Source of the DNA: a virus
IMG/VR virus record: IMGVR_UViG_3300020034_000036
Location: 1-43,072 of that record
DNA length: 43,072 nucleotides
Reading direction: 5' to 3' (one strand)
Part shown: in pieces, positions 6,323 through 12,489 of the stretch
Position numbering within the stretch: the stretch's first letter is position 1
How the letters are laid out: every line of letters starts with the position of its first letter
The notes under the pieces: model-generated
Database searches by the model: none
What the model was told of the DNA's origin: nothing
The model's input: the letters and a program-made list of their open reading frames with translations, nothing else
Position numbers and translations under genes: made by a program

Positions 6323-6679
6323 TCAAGATTCATGCACCTGCTCTCCCTCATTTGTTTTTGCCAGCTTATGATATGCCGTGTTAGCAGCCTCAACAGCGTG
6401 ATGTATCCCCTCAGCCTTATCCATGGCATAAGCCAATAGCAAAGCCAGGTTTTTAACATCTCCGGCCACTAACGCTTCAACCCGGTAACCATCACAATCA
6501 GTAGGATGACCGCCCTTGTGAACCTTACATTTAACACGAGCCAAGAACATGAACTCCTCCACCTCCAGCTTATCAGCGAAGTCTTCAAAATCTTTGGTGA
6601 TTTGTTTCATTCCCTCTGAACCCTCTCGGTCAGAGAAAACAACTGATTCGTCATATTTTGGATCTTTAAGTCTGCTCAT
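6323..6679 (-). CDS. Tandem paralogue family member C
   Basis: A 118-aa protein, the shortest of the three. NLALLLAYAMDKAEGIHHAV aligns with the A and B core. It has a Cys/His cluster (CKVHKGGHPTDC) near residues 51-62 that the other members lack and that could bind a metal. The C terminus is ...QVHES. The first 14 bases overlap the upstream membrane-protein gene. Function unknown. Confidence 0.7.
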   Translation of the reverse strand: MSRLKDPKYDESVVFSDREGSEGMKQITKDFEDFADKLEVEEFMFLARVKCKVHKGGHPTDCDGYRVEALVAGDVKNLALLLAYAMDKAEGIHHAVEAANTAYHKLAKTNEGEQVHES

Positions 6680-6863
6680 AACCGGCTCCTATTCCACAAG
6701 AATTTTCAATGATTTTAATATCACGTTCGATCTGCTGTACCCGGTGTTTATACACCGCCTCAGTCTCCGCAACACCGTAGAAACGCCCCAACTGCCAAAT
6801 TAAATACAATGCTGCACCGACACAAACCATAGCCATCAAAAACGTTGCAACCCTAAGATTCAT
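6666..6863 (-). CDS. Small protein with N-terminal TM and coiled coil
   Basis: A 65-aa protein: TM helix about 6-25 (VATFLMAMVCVGAALYLIW), then a charged helix (VYKHRVQQIERDIKIIE). The architecture is like an inner-membrane spanin, but the gene lies in the early cluster away from the lysin and holin, so that role is doubtful. The start overlaps the upstream stop within CATGAATCTTAG. Confidence 0.6.
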   Translation of the reverse strand: MNLRVATFLMAMVCVGAALYLIWQLGRFYGVAETEAVYKHRVQQIERDIKIIENSCGIGAGYEQT

Positions 6864-7266
6864 GACGTTTTGGTTCCTTTCGACCGGGCATACCGAATCC
6901 AGCCATACTCCGAGCTTTAACCAGGATATCGTTCAAACCATTATTGGTAACCTGGACAAACTGATGATGTTTCTCGACCATCTCATTAGCCACTTTTAGA
7001 ACTTCATCTACAGTCTTATACGACTCGTCGGCCACCCGGCTATGAAAGTAAGAAGACCACTGCCAGTAAAGAACCAAAAGCCACATAATGCCTAATGGTG
7101 CTTTGCCGGTAGTAAACTCCAGAACAGCCAAACCAAGCGACACGCCGCAAGTAGCACCGAGTGTAAGCCAGTCTTTCCAGTCCTGAGGTTTAGCAACTTG
7201 AAACATCCATTTTAAAAATGGCTTGACCCTCTGCCAGTCATTTTTTATCATGTCGAGTGTACTCAT
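6853..7266 (-). CDS. Membrane protein, two TM segments
   Basis: A 137-aa protein with an amphipathic N terminus (WQRVKPFLKWMFQVAK), a TM hairpin about 34-70 (LGATCGVSLGLAVLEF and PLGIMWLLVLYW), and a helical cytoplasmic C-terminal half. It ends ...KRHES through overlap with the next ATG. No family is recognised. Its context among small membrane proteins suggests envelope targeting, for example superinfection exclusion; this is inference only. Confidence 0.65.
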   Translation of the reverse strand: MSTLDMIKNDWQRVKPFLKWMFQVAKPQDWKDWLTLGATCGVSLGLAVLEFTTGKAPLGIMWLLVLYWQWSSYFHSRVADESYKTVDEVLKVANEMVEKHHQFVQVTNNGLNDILVKARSMAGFGMPGRKEPKRHES

Positions 7267-7427
7267 TTTTTTCTACCCATCTGGTCTTTAAGTTTGGTAA
7301 CAGTCACCTTAATCCATTGGATCTCCTCATTATATTTGTCGTCGTTATATACAGACCATGTATTTATGTCAGCCAACTCACTCTCCAGTAAAGCGACTGA
7401 TGATTTTAAAAACTTTTCGTCGTACAT
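7263..7427 (-). CDS. Small acidic hypothetical protein
   Basis: A 54-aa, predicted all-helical protein (MYDEKFLKSS ... KLKDQMGRKK). The ATG overlaps the previous stop (TAATG) and the stop overlaps the next start (ATGA), a pattern of chained coupling. No motif is recognised. Confidence 0.6.
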   Translation of the reverse strand: MYDEKFLKSSVALLESELADINTWSVYNDDKYNEEIQWIKVTVTKLKDQMGRKK

Positions 7428-7645
7428 TATTTGATCTCCTCAAAACCTAGCTTAGCTAAGTCCTCACCCTTTAACCCATGCAACGCAATGTAGTGGCGCT
7501 GAACGCTATACTTTTTACTCTTAAAAGCCACCGGGATGAACTCACCCAAGATATCAACCAACTGCTGAACCCGCTCTCTTTCAGCCTGAGCTTTGTAGTG
7601 TAACGCCCGGCCACAGTAGCAATCCCCCGGCTTAATTTTCGTCAT
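7427..7645 (-). CDS. Small hypothetical protein with CYCG motif
   Basis: A 72-aa protein starting with GDCYCGRALHYKA, then a helical region. Cys-x-Cys plus a nearby His could bind metal, but the usual second pair is absent. A very strong AGGAGG lies 8 nt before the ATG, suggesting high translation. Function unknown. Confidence 0.6.
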   Translation of the reverse strand: MTKIKPGDCYCGRALHYKAQAERERVQQLVDILGEFIPVAFKSKKYSVQRHYIALHGLKGEDLAKLGFEEIK

Positions 7646-7766
7646 TTGGTGTGCCTCCTACAACAACTAACCAGTACACAAAAGACAAAGCTATGAAGGT
7701 TAGAAACCCTGCCCAGCCAAAAAAGAGGGACACAGCAAACAAGACAATCCAAGTAAAAGGAGTCAT
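7632..7766 (-). CDS. Small membrane protein, two TM segments
   Basis: A 44-aa hydrophobic protein (TWIVLFAVSLFFGWAG, then FLTFIALSFVYWLVVVGG), ending GTPNDEN. It overlaps the upstream stop by TAATG and the next gene by 14 bp; the next gene's AGGAGG lies inside its coding sequence. Function unknown. Confidence 0.55.
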   Translation of the reverse strand: MTPFTWIVLFAVSLFFGWAGFLTFIALSFVYWLVVVGGTPNDEN

Positions 7767-8068
7767 TATTTAGAGGCTCCCTTCACTGTGAGGTAAGATG
7801 TAACCTTTTCAATCTTGGCAATTTTACGAGACTCTTCAATGATCTTCTGAAGCTTTAACTCCTCGGCCAACTTAGCAACCTTACGAGAATATCTCCACGT
7901 TTTTCGTTCAGATAGATTGATTGTCCCCTGTTCGGACATCAGCTTGACCAAGCCATCAACCTGCATGGCAGCCATCAGATCCTCCTTAAGCGGGGACAAT
8001 TTCTCTTCCAGCTCTCGGATTTGAATAGTGAGATCGAAAACCTCCTGAGCTATTGATTTGGTATTCAT
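7766..8068 (-). CDS. Coiled-coil hypothetical protein
   Basis: A 100-aa protein. The N-terminal half is a heptad-like helix (FDLTIQIRELEEKLSPLKED), followed by a short beta segment (GTINLSERKTWRYS) and another helix. This resembles Gam- or host-nuclease-inhibitor-like small phage proteins in shape only. The ATG overlaps the upstream TGA. Role unknown. Confidence 0.65.
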   Translation of the reverse strand: MNTKSIAQEVFDLTIQIRELEEKLSPLKEDLMAAMQVDGLVKLMSEQGTINLSERKTWRYSRKVAKLAEELKLQKIIEESRKIAKIEKVTSYLTVKGASK

Positions 8069-8247
8069 ATAAAATTATTACTCCTTTGATCCGGGCGTTT
8101 TTCAATTAAGAACTGAACACCCTCCATAGCCTTAACCATTTTGACAAAGTCCATGGCATCAGTTTTGCGATAGAAGGACTGAATCCTGCGATGCCCTTCG
8201 ATCGAATATTTAACGTCCCATTGATATGTTTTAAAAACTTTATTCAT
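8065..8247 (-). CDS. Small hypothetical protein
   Basis: A 60-aa basic protein (MNKVFKTYQWDVKYS ...) with an alternating beta-alpha pattern. The start overlaps the end of the leaderless zinc-ribbon gene, the stop overlaps the next ATG. No motif is recognised. Confidence 0.6.
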   Translation of the reverse strand: MNKVFKTYQWDVKYSIEGHRRIQSFYRKTDAMDFVKMVKAMEGVQFLIEKRPDQRSNNFI

Positions 8248-8359
8248 AGTGATTTTTCATGCAAACTATCTGACCGTTAGCAACAACTGTCTCGGCTCTT
8301 AACCGGGTAGCGTTGCACTTAGAACATTTAACTAACGGACTCAACTTAACTTTTTTCAT
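8240..8359 (-). CDS. Small zinc-ribbon protein, predicted leaderless
   Basis: A 39-aa protein with CSKC (12-15) and a later IVCMKNH (31-37), a possible C-C-C-H zinc site. The ATG at 8359 is 8 nt after the TATAAT of a consensus promoter, so the mRNA should begin at or within two bases of the ATG and have no ribosome-binding site. It parallels the 9691-9807 gene, which has the same promoter, size and Cys pattern. Confidence 0.65.
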   Translation of the reverse strand: MKKVKLSPLVKCSKCNATRLRAETVVANGQIVCMKNHYE

Positions 8360-8367
8360 ATGTGATA

Positions 8368-8396
8368 ATTATACATCTATATATAATAATTGTCAA
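8368..8396 (-). promoter_or_regulatory. Consensus early promoter
   Basis: Minus strand: -35 TTGACA (8396-8391), 17-bp spacer with TATATATAGAT, -10 TATAAT (8373-8368). Both boxes match the sigma-70 consensus exactly. The TGA inside TTGACA is also the stop codon of the upstream 53-aa gene. Confidence 0.9.
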
Positions 8397-8554
8397 GGGG
8401 TCAGCTTCTGTTGCACCTTGAGTATGTCTACTTTGATACCAAATATAAATGACATCAATAAAGCGGTAGAAGCACTGTTAGGGTTGCCATTAATCAGATG
8501 GATAGCAGCAATAATCAGGAATAGAACTTCAGCGGTAATGTATAAGTATTTCAT
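8393..8554 (-). CDS. Small membrane protein
   Basis: A 53-aa protein with two hydrophobic segments (YLYITAEVLFLIIAAIHLI and STALLMSFIFGIKV) and a short polar tail ending LTP. Its stop codon lies inside the -35 box of the following promoter. The ATG lies one base after the stop of the exported-protein gene. Function unknown. Confidence 0.55.
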   Translation of the reverse strand: MKYLYITAEVLFLIIAAIHLINGNPNSASTALLMSFIFGIKVDILKVQQKLTP

Positions 8555-8555
8555 G

Positions 8556-9083
8556 TTAATAGTTAATGGCAATCAAGCCTAGATATTTAATACCGGCCAC
8601 GTTTGACTCGTAATTAGCCGTTACAACCTGCCGCTGTGTGTCGATAGCCCCAACGTACGTAGCAGTAATAGGAGCCGTAAAAACGCCAATTTTGCACCTA
8701 AAATCAGACCTTCCGACGAGTATGCCCTTGGCATTTGGCTTGTATGTACCGATAACAAAGCCGGTACAGTTACCGGAAAACGAACCCTTAAACTCACCAC
8801 CAGCCTTAGGGATATTGATCTGGTAATCAACCGTCTCATCGCGGTGAACATAGCTGCCTTTTAAATAGATAAAATCTTTGGTTTGAACAGAAGAAGAAGC
8901 GGTAGTAGTGGTAAGGGGTAAAACGATATTAGCTTCCTCAACACGCATGTCAGGAACAGCATTGATACGGTCACTGAGTACTGTATTACGAGCAGCCAGG
9001 GCATTCCAGATAAGGAACCCGGCAGCTAAAGCTACAGCGGCTAGCATCATTAAAGTTAGAACTAATCTGCTTCTCATTTTCAT
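8556..9083 (-). CDS. Membrane-anchored exported protein
   Basis: A 175-aa protein. The N-terminal signal anchor (RLVLTLMMLAAVALAAGFLIW, about 5-26) is preceded by KMRSR and has no lipobox. The remainder is beta-rich with two cysteines (NCTGF and DFRCK) that could form a disulfide outside the membrane. It is likely a periplasmic or surface protein made early, so superinfection exclusion or envelope modification is possible. No family is recognised. The ATG overlaps the previous gene. Confidence 0.65.
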   Translation of the reverse strand: MKMRSRLVLTLMMLAAVALAAGFLIWNALAARNTVLSDRINAVPDMRVEEANIVLPLTTTTASSSVQTKDFIYLKGSYVHRDETVDYQINIPKAGGEFKGSFSGNCTGFVIGTYKPNAKGILVGRSDFRCKIGVFTAPITATYVGAIDTQRQVVTANYESNVAGIKYLGLIAINY

Positions 9084-9268
9084 ATTTTTTGTATATCTCT
9101 TTCGTTATAGTAAAACTCATCTCCGCCATTAAGCCGGACATAATACAGGATACCATTGTCTTCGGGTTCGATATCTATAATCTCACCCTCCGATCCTTTA
9201 GTCCGATATGTTGATCCGTTGTGAATAATTTTAACCCGGTCTTCAACATTGTACTTAGGTCGTCTCAT
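9080..9268 (-). CDS. Small SH3/KOW-like protein
   Basis: A 62-aa, beta-rich protein: RVKIIHNGSTYRTKGSEGEI, YYVRLNGGDEFYYNERDI. The pattern of short strands with a K-G-x-x-G-x-I turn resembles small SH3-like barrels (KOW/Hfq-like), but this is a visual impression. Weakly preceded by GGATGC. Confidence 0.6.
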   Translation of the reverse strand: MRRPKYNVEDRVKIIHNGSTYRTKGSEGEIIDIEPEDNGILYYVRLNGGDEFYYNERDIQKI

Positions 9269-9269
9269 T

Positions 9270-9422
9270 TCAGCATCCTTTTATAACTGACTCAATAAAT
9301 CTAAGGATAGTACCAAAATGAAAAACTAAGATAAGAACAACGGCTACTTTCCATAAGACACCGAAGCATCCAATCTTCACATCCGCCATTTGTTTTCCGT
9401 CTTTAGCTTTTATATCAATCAT
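9270..9422 (-). CDS. Small single-TM protein
   Basis: A 50-aa protein: polar N terminus (MIDIKAKDGKQMADVK), TM helix about 19-41, short tail ending KGC. It starts 1 nt after the preceding stop and lies 1 nt before the next start. Function unknown. Confidence 0.5.
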   Translation of the reverse strand: MIDIKAKDGKQMADVKIGCFGVLWKVAVVLILVFHFGTILRFIESVIKGC

Positions 9423-9423
9423 A

Positions 9424-9516
9424 TTAATTCCTAGTTAGTGCCCAAACAACTCCAACAGCCAATAGTACTAACGAAACCATACCTATAGCGTCTTTTAAAT
9501 TTGTTCCAATTTCCAT
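9424..9516 (-). CDS. Micro-protein with one TM helix
   Basis: A 30-aa ORF (MEIGTNLKDAIGM then a hydrophobic stretch to ...VVWALTRN). It is coupled to its upstream gene by TAATG and followed by the next ATG after one base. Its compact fit between genes and a clear TM helix argue it is real, but no homologue is known to me. Confidence 0.45.
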   Translation of the reverse strand: MEIGTNLKDAIGMVSLVLLAVGVVWALTRN

Positions 9517-9689
9517 TATTGTTTAAATTTTGGTATCCAGCCACACTCAATACACATGGCATCTTTTCTCCAAGTAAAACGCTCAGCGTTACAGTTAGGA
9601 CAATTAGGAGCAAGTATATTAGTCCAGACATGCCGGACAAGCCAGCCTGCTACAAAACCAAGAGTTAAATTAAGTAAAGTTTCTAACAT
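9516..9689 (-). CDS. TM protein with zinc ribbon
   Basis: A 57-aa protein: N-terminal TM (LLNLTLGFVAGWLVRHVW), then a rubredoxin-like zinc ribbon, CPNC ... CIECGW. Start placed at 9689, one base after the upstream stop; an earlier in-frame start would overlap the leaderless gene. It predicts a membrane-tethered zinc knuckle facing the cytoplasm. Confidence 0.65.
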   Translation of the reverse strand: MLETLLNLTLGFVAGWLVRHVWTNILAPNCPNCNAERFTWRKDAMCIECGWIPKFKQ

Positions 9690-9690
9690 A

Positions 9691-9807
9691 TTAAACTGCA
9701 TCCCCACAGTCTTTACAAAAACCTGCGATAGTACCAGCGCCACAGCAATCTGTCTCTGCGTTGTTATCTGTCACATCCATTAAATATTCGTACTCTTGAT
9801 CTGTCAT
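9691..9807 (-). CDS. Small zinc-ribbon protein, predicted leaderless
   Basis: A 38-aa acidic protein ending with CCGAGTIAGFCKDCGDAV, a CC...CxxC cluster likely to bind zinc. The ATG is exactly 6 nt after the -10 TAAAAT, so transcription should begin at the A of ATG. No Shine-Dalgarno is present. It is the first gene of the transcript from the promoter at 9814-9842. Confidence 0.65.
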   Translation of the reverse strand: MTDQEYEYLMDVTDNNAETDCCGAGTIAGFCKDCGDAV

Positions 9808-9813
9808 GCAAGT

Positions 9814-9842
9814 ATTTTACATCTATATATAAAAATTGTCAA
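9814..9842 (-). promoter_or_regulatory. Early promoter, near consensus
   Basis: Minus strand: -35 TTGACA (9842-9837), 17-bp spacer with TATATATAGAT, -10 TAAAAT (9819-9814). The upstream gene stops within the TTGACA (…CCT TGA CA), as at 8393. It is nearly identical to the 8368-8396 promoter over about 30 bp. Confidence 0.88.
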
Positions 9843-10222
9843 GGGGTTGTTTTAAAATCGTCCACAGCCTTTAAGACATTGTCAGCAAAGTCTTTCCCTA
9901 AGGCAAACTGCTCAACAGACGGCTGGACTTTGATCCCTCGATTAACAGAGTCGATACCAGACCAGATCTTAAAGAACCACAGCCAGACCTCACGCTTGAT
10001 AGCCTTACCCTGTTCTATTAGGTAGTCATGAAGCCATTTAGCATTGTCTGGAGATTCAGCAGCAAAGTCGATAGCACGTCTGAGTACCCGGATTTTATTT
10101 GTAGCATAGGTACCGGCAAGCCCCTGAGATTTATTCATTTCCTCATCCTGAGCCCAATGGTTATCAGATAACCATTTAATACCGCGTATTAGTAACTCTT
10201 GTGCTGTTAAAGTCTCGCTCAT
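9839..10222 (-). CDS. Hypothetical early protein
   Basis: A 127-aa, Trp-rich helical protein (GIKWLSDNHWAQDEE, WLHDYLIEQGK, EVWLWFFKIWSGI). No motif is recognised. It follows the 49-aa gene with ATGA overlap and ends in the -35 box of the next promoter (C terminus KTTP). Confidence 0.65.
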   Translation of the reverse strand: MSETLTAQELLIRGIKWLSDNHWAQDEEMNKSQGLAGTYATNKIRVLRRAIDFAAESPDNAKWLHDYLIEQGKAIKREVWLWFFKIWSGIDSVNRGIKVQPSVEQFALGKDFADNVLKAVDDFKTTP

Positions 10223-10368
10223 TTTTTGATAGTTAAATCGTACTTTTTAATCGCATGGCTAAGATAATCAATGGCTGCGCTTTTTGTTTGAAATCGAGTA
10301 GACGCGACCACAGTGCCGTGTACTTTACTCCTAACAACAATGTCATAATCCCATAGGTTCTTGCTCAT
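10219..10368 (-). CDS. Small hypothetical protein
   Basis: A 49-aa protein (MSKNLWDYDIVVRSKVHG ... LTIKK), beta-beta-alpha in outline. It is linked to both neighbours by ATGA overlaps, which supports its reality despite the short length. Function unknown. Confidence 0.55.
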   Translation of the reverse strand: MSKNLWDYDIVVRSKVHGTVVASTRFQTKSAAIDYLSHAIKKYDLTIKK

Positions 10369-10751
10369 TCTCGATCTCTCCAATAGTTTTCACCGTGACG
10401 CTGGATCATTAATATCCGACCCTTACGCTCAGACGGTATCTTACAGATGACACAGTACTTGGATGTACCAAAACCCCTGTAATCAATAAAGCAACACTCG
10501 CACCTTTTTAACCGTCTAGGGATTGCCTTCCTGCCATGTGTAGTGAGCTCGCTCATAGGTGTATAGTAACCGATTCTTCTAATCCCAACGCGCAAACCCT
10601 CTGTCTCTTCGTTGTCCATAAAATTGGTGGCGGGAGTAATATACGCCCCCCGAAGGATGGTGAGCAGGATATTAGCTATTCTCCTGCCATCCCGCCAGTT
10701 AAGTTTTACATCGTCAAGGGTATCAATTACAAGGGGTCGAAACTGGTACAT
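10365..10751 (-). CDS. Zinc-binding protein next to candidate origin
   Basis: A 128-aa protein with a C-terminal zinc site: CECCFIDYRGFG ... KYCVICKIPSERKGR, two Cys pairs about 16 residues apart. The N terminus (MYQFRPLVID) is placed at the ATG 10751; an in-frame TTG 9 nt upstream also exists. It is the first gene downstream of the ACGAC repeat region and could be a repeat-binding or replication-control factor; this is inference. Confidence 0.65.
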   Translation of the reverse strand: MYQFRPLVIDTLDDVKLNWRDGRRIANILLTILRGAYITPATNFMDNEETEGLRVGIRRIGYYTPMSELTTHGRKAIPRRLKRCECCFIDYRGFGTSKYCVICKIPSERKGRILMIQRHGENYWRDRE

Positions 10752-10755
10752 GAAT

Positions 10756-10920
10756 AACAAACGACAAACGACGGCTGGGTCACAATGATACCTGTCGTGT
10801 CATCTGTTCAGGCACGAAATTCACCATAACAAACGACAATGGATCGTTACTATATCAAAGTGATACATAAATAACAGAAGAAACGACAGGTCTAAGTCCT
10901 ATATAGAGAGAAATGTCGTC
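10756..10920. repeat. ACGAC iteron-like cluster, candidate replication origin or operator
   Basis: Copies of AACAAACGAC or close variants are at 10756-10765, 10765-10772, 10828-10837 and 10878-10887, with inverted copies CCTGTCGTGT (10791-10800) and AAATGTCGTC (10911-10920). Six ACGAC cores in 165 bp of otherwise non-coding, A/T-rich DNA next to the replicative ATPase gene resemble iterons. A minus-strand TTTGATATAGT in the middle may be an extended -10 for the downstream zinc-protein gene. Confidence 0.55.
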
Positions 10921-10922
10921 AG

Positions 10923-12206
10923 TTAAATATTGGGATCAAAATCAGTGAGTCGGGCTGGAGATGACTCCAATGAAGCGGATGGGATAGCAAGCGCAATCTG
11001 TTCAGCAGTACCTTTTAAAACATAAAATGGAATTTTCTTTCGGCCAACTAACCGCTCCTCCTCAATAACTAGAATATGCTTCTCGGCCATATCAGTAATA
11101 TATCGTTGAATCGAGCGGAGCGTAATACTAGAAGTAGCAGTCATCACTGCATCACGAGCCACCCACAAATTAAAAACGTCGGTCGTAGACAAAGGTGTAC
11201 CCGATTCCTGAAATATCTCAATAACTCTCCCAAGCCGGGCTGACTTAGAAACCTCCGACGGCAACCCTAAGGTCTTGTATTTGCCATCAGGTTGCAACTC
11301 AATAACCACAGCAGGTATTACATCCTCAAACCGGCCGTAAGCTTTTAAGACACGCTGGGTAAGTGCACCGTCATCCTTACGGGTAAACTCAATAATATTG
11401 TCCACAAAGCCTGTGAGAGCCCCGGAACCACGGGAAGCCTGAGCTTGATCGCCACCACCCTTTCGGAAGTGGTGAACCAAGAGAACAGCAATATCGTTTT
11501 CAGTAAAATGGTAGAGGGGAATAAGAGCTCGCATCATTTGAGTAGAATCGTTTTCGTTATCCAACGACCAGAAGGTAGACAGCGTATCGATAACAACCAG
11601 GTCAATCTTCTCGTCCTTGCAACGCTGGGCTACCTCAGCCAGAAACTCACCCCATTGTTTAACAGAAGGCTTAACTCGAATAGGCCGAGCCCAAACTAAG
11701 ATAGGATCGGTAACAACCGGATCAAGTGATTCTTTCTTGTCAGCCCATTCCCCGGCAGCCTCCTCCGATATAACCAGGACACGGGAAGGATAGGTAGGCT
11801 GACCAGCAAACTCCTCACCTGACTGCATAGCCACGAATAGCGCTCGAAGCAGCGTAGATTTACCGGCTTTCCATAAAGCAGACAGCAAGGTGATGTAACC
11901 CTTAGCCACATAGTTCTCCCAAATCCAAGCCTTCTTATTTGCCTCCTCTGAGATGAGTGACCACGAGATAGGATCACCAATAAGGAAGGACGGTTCTGAA
12001 GGCTTTTTAAGCCTCTCGAAGGTAGCAGCACGCTCCTCAGGAGTCTGCTCCAACTCAGCCAGCTTCTCCTTGTAAAAAGCAGTGTTCTGTTCTTCAATCT
12101 TATTTAGGCGTGTTTCAAAGTCATCATCAGGAGAGACAGTAGGATGCTCTTTTAAGAATTCTTCGGTGGATTTTTCAAGTTCGTCAATTTCATTTTCTAA
12201 ACTCAT
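10923..12206 (-). CDS. RecA/RepA-type replicative ATPase (helicase-like)
   Basis: A 427-aa protein with a RecA-fold core of the AAA_25/RepA type. The P-loop variant SALWKAGKST lies at 109-118, Walker B LVVID at 203-207, and LLVHHFRKGGG at 242-252 carries the HH typical of phage RepA-like hexameric helicases. An acidic N-terminal helix precedes the core and a winged-helix-like C terminus follows (ITLRSIQRYITDMAEKHILV). The likely role is replicative helicase or loader acting with the ssDNA-binding protein upstream. The first glycine of the canonical P-loop is replaced. The ATG overlaps the 58-aa gene stop. Confidence 0.85.
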   Translation of the reverse strand: MSLENEIDELEKSTEEFLKEHPTVSPDDDFETRLNKIEEQNTAFYKEKLAELEQTPEERAATFERLKKPSEPSFLIGDPISWSLISEEANKKAWIWENYVAKGYITLLSALWKAGKSTLLRALFVAMQSGEEFAGQPTYPSRVLVISEEAAGEWADKKESLDPVVTDPILVWARPIRVKPSVKQWGEFLAEVAQRCKDEKIDLVVIDTLSTFWSLDNENDSTQMMRALIPLYHFTENDIAVLLVHHFRKGGGDQAQASRGSGALTGFVDNIIEFTRKDDGALTQRVLKAYGRFEDVIPAVVIELQPDGKYKTLGLPSEVSKSARLGRVIEIFQESGTPLSTTDVFNLWVARDAVMTATSSITLRSIQRYITDMAEKHILVIEEERLVGRKKIPFYVLKGTAEQIALAIPSASLESSPARLTDFDPNI

Positions 12207-12379
12207 AATAAGGTCTGCTGAATAACATCAGGCACTGACTCAAACCAGTCAGGATTCCTATCTACAATAAACAATGGAATGGTATATTCGTCAACTCCTA
12301 TAGCGATATTCTCTCCCACAACAGGAGCAACATAGCCAACAGGGTAATCAAAAAACGGTTTCCTTAAACGGTATTTCAT
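12203..12379 (-). CDS. Small protein directly after a tRNA-like RNA
   Basis: A 58-aa protein (MKYRLRKPFFDYPVGYVAPVV...), beta-rich and aromatic. The ATG starts one nucleotide after the discriminator base of the tRNA-like element (12381), with no Shine-Dalgarno outside that RNA. Its stop overlaps the ATPase ATG (ATGA), so it likely feeds ribosomes into that gene. No family is recognised. Confidence 0.65.
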   Translation of the reverse strand: MKYRLRKPFFDYPVGYVAPVVGENIAIGVDEYTIPLFIVDRNPDWFESVPDVIQQTLL

Positions 12380-12380
12380 G

Positions 12381-12449
12381 TGGAGATGCTGAGAGTCGAA
12401 CTCAGATCGTTGATACTAGCAAGCTAGTACAACCGTACCCGTCATCCCC
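12381..12449 (-). tRNA. tRNA-like element lacking a canonical D-arm
   Basis: Minus strand: acceptor GGGGATG/CATCTCC (7 bp, one G-U), T-stem CTGAG/CTCAG with loop TTCGACT, discriminator A. In place of separate D and anticodon arms there is one long hairpin, GTTG-TACTA [GCTTGC] TAGTA-T-CAAC, joined by ACGGGTACG. Total 69 nt. No 7-nt anticodon loop with U33 fits. The T-arm and acceptor match tRNA expectations too well for chance, but decoding ability is doubtful; it may be a decayed tRNA or a tRNA mimic cut by RNase P/Z. Confidence 0.6.
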
Positions 12450-12452
12450 AGC

Positions 12453-12477
12453 TTGGGCTCCCTGCTCAAGAGCCCAA
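12453..12477 (-). ncRNA. Stable hairpin just upstream of the tRNA-like RNA
   Basis: A perfect 8-bp stem, TTGGGCTC/GAGCCCAA, with a 9-nt loop, 3 nt before the tRNA-like acceptor and 12 bp after the stop of the ssDNA-binding gene. No U-tract follows, so it is probably part of one structured processing region and not a terminator. Confidence 0.5.
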
Positions 12478-12489
12478 ACCGTCGCAGCC

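Noticed and set aside
6142-6333. 63-codon minus-strand ORF beginning MNLDVFLSINN after the HES overlap
   Set aside because: Most of it lies inside the MerR-like gene in another frame. Only the first 20 or so codons are outside, and the later part looks like a shadow translation.
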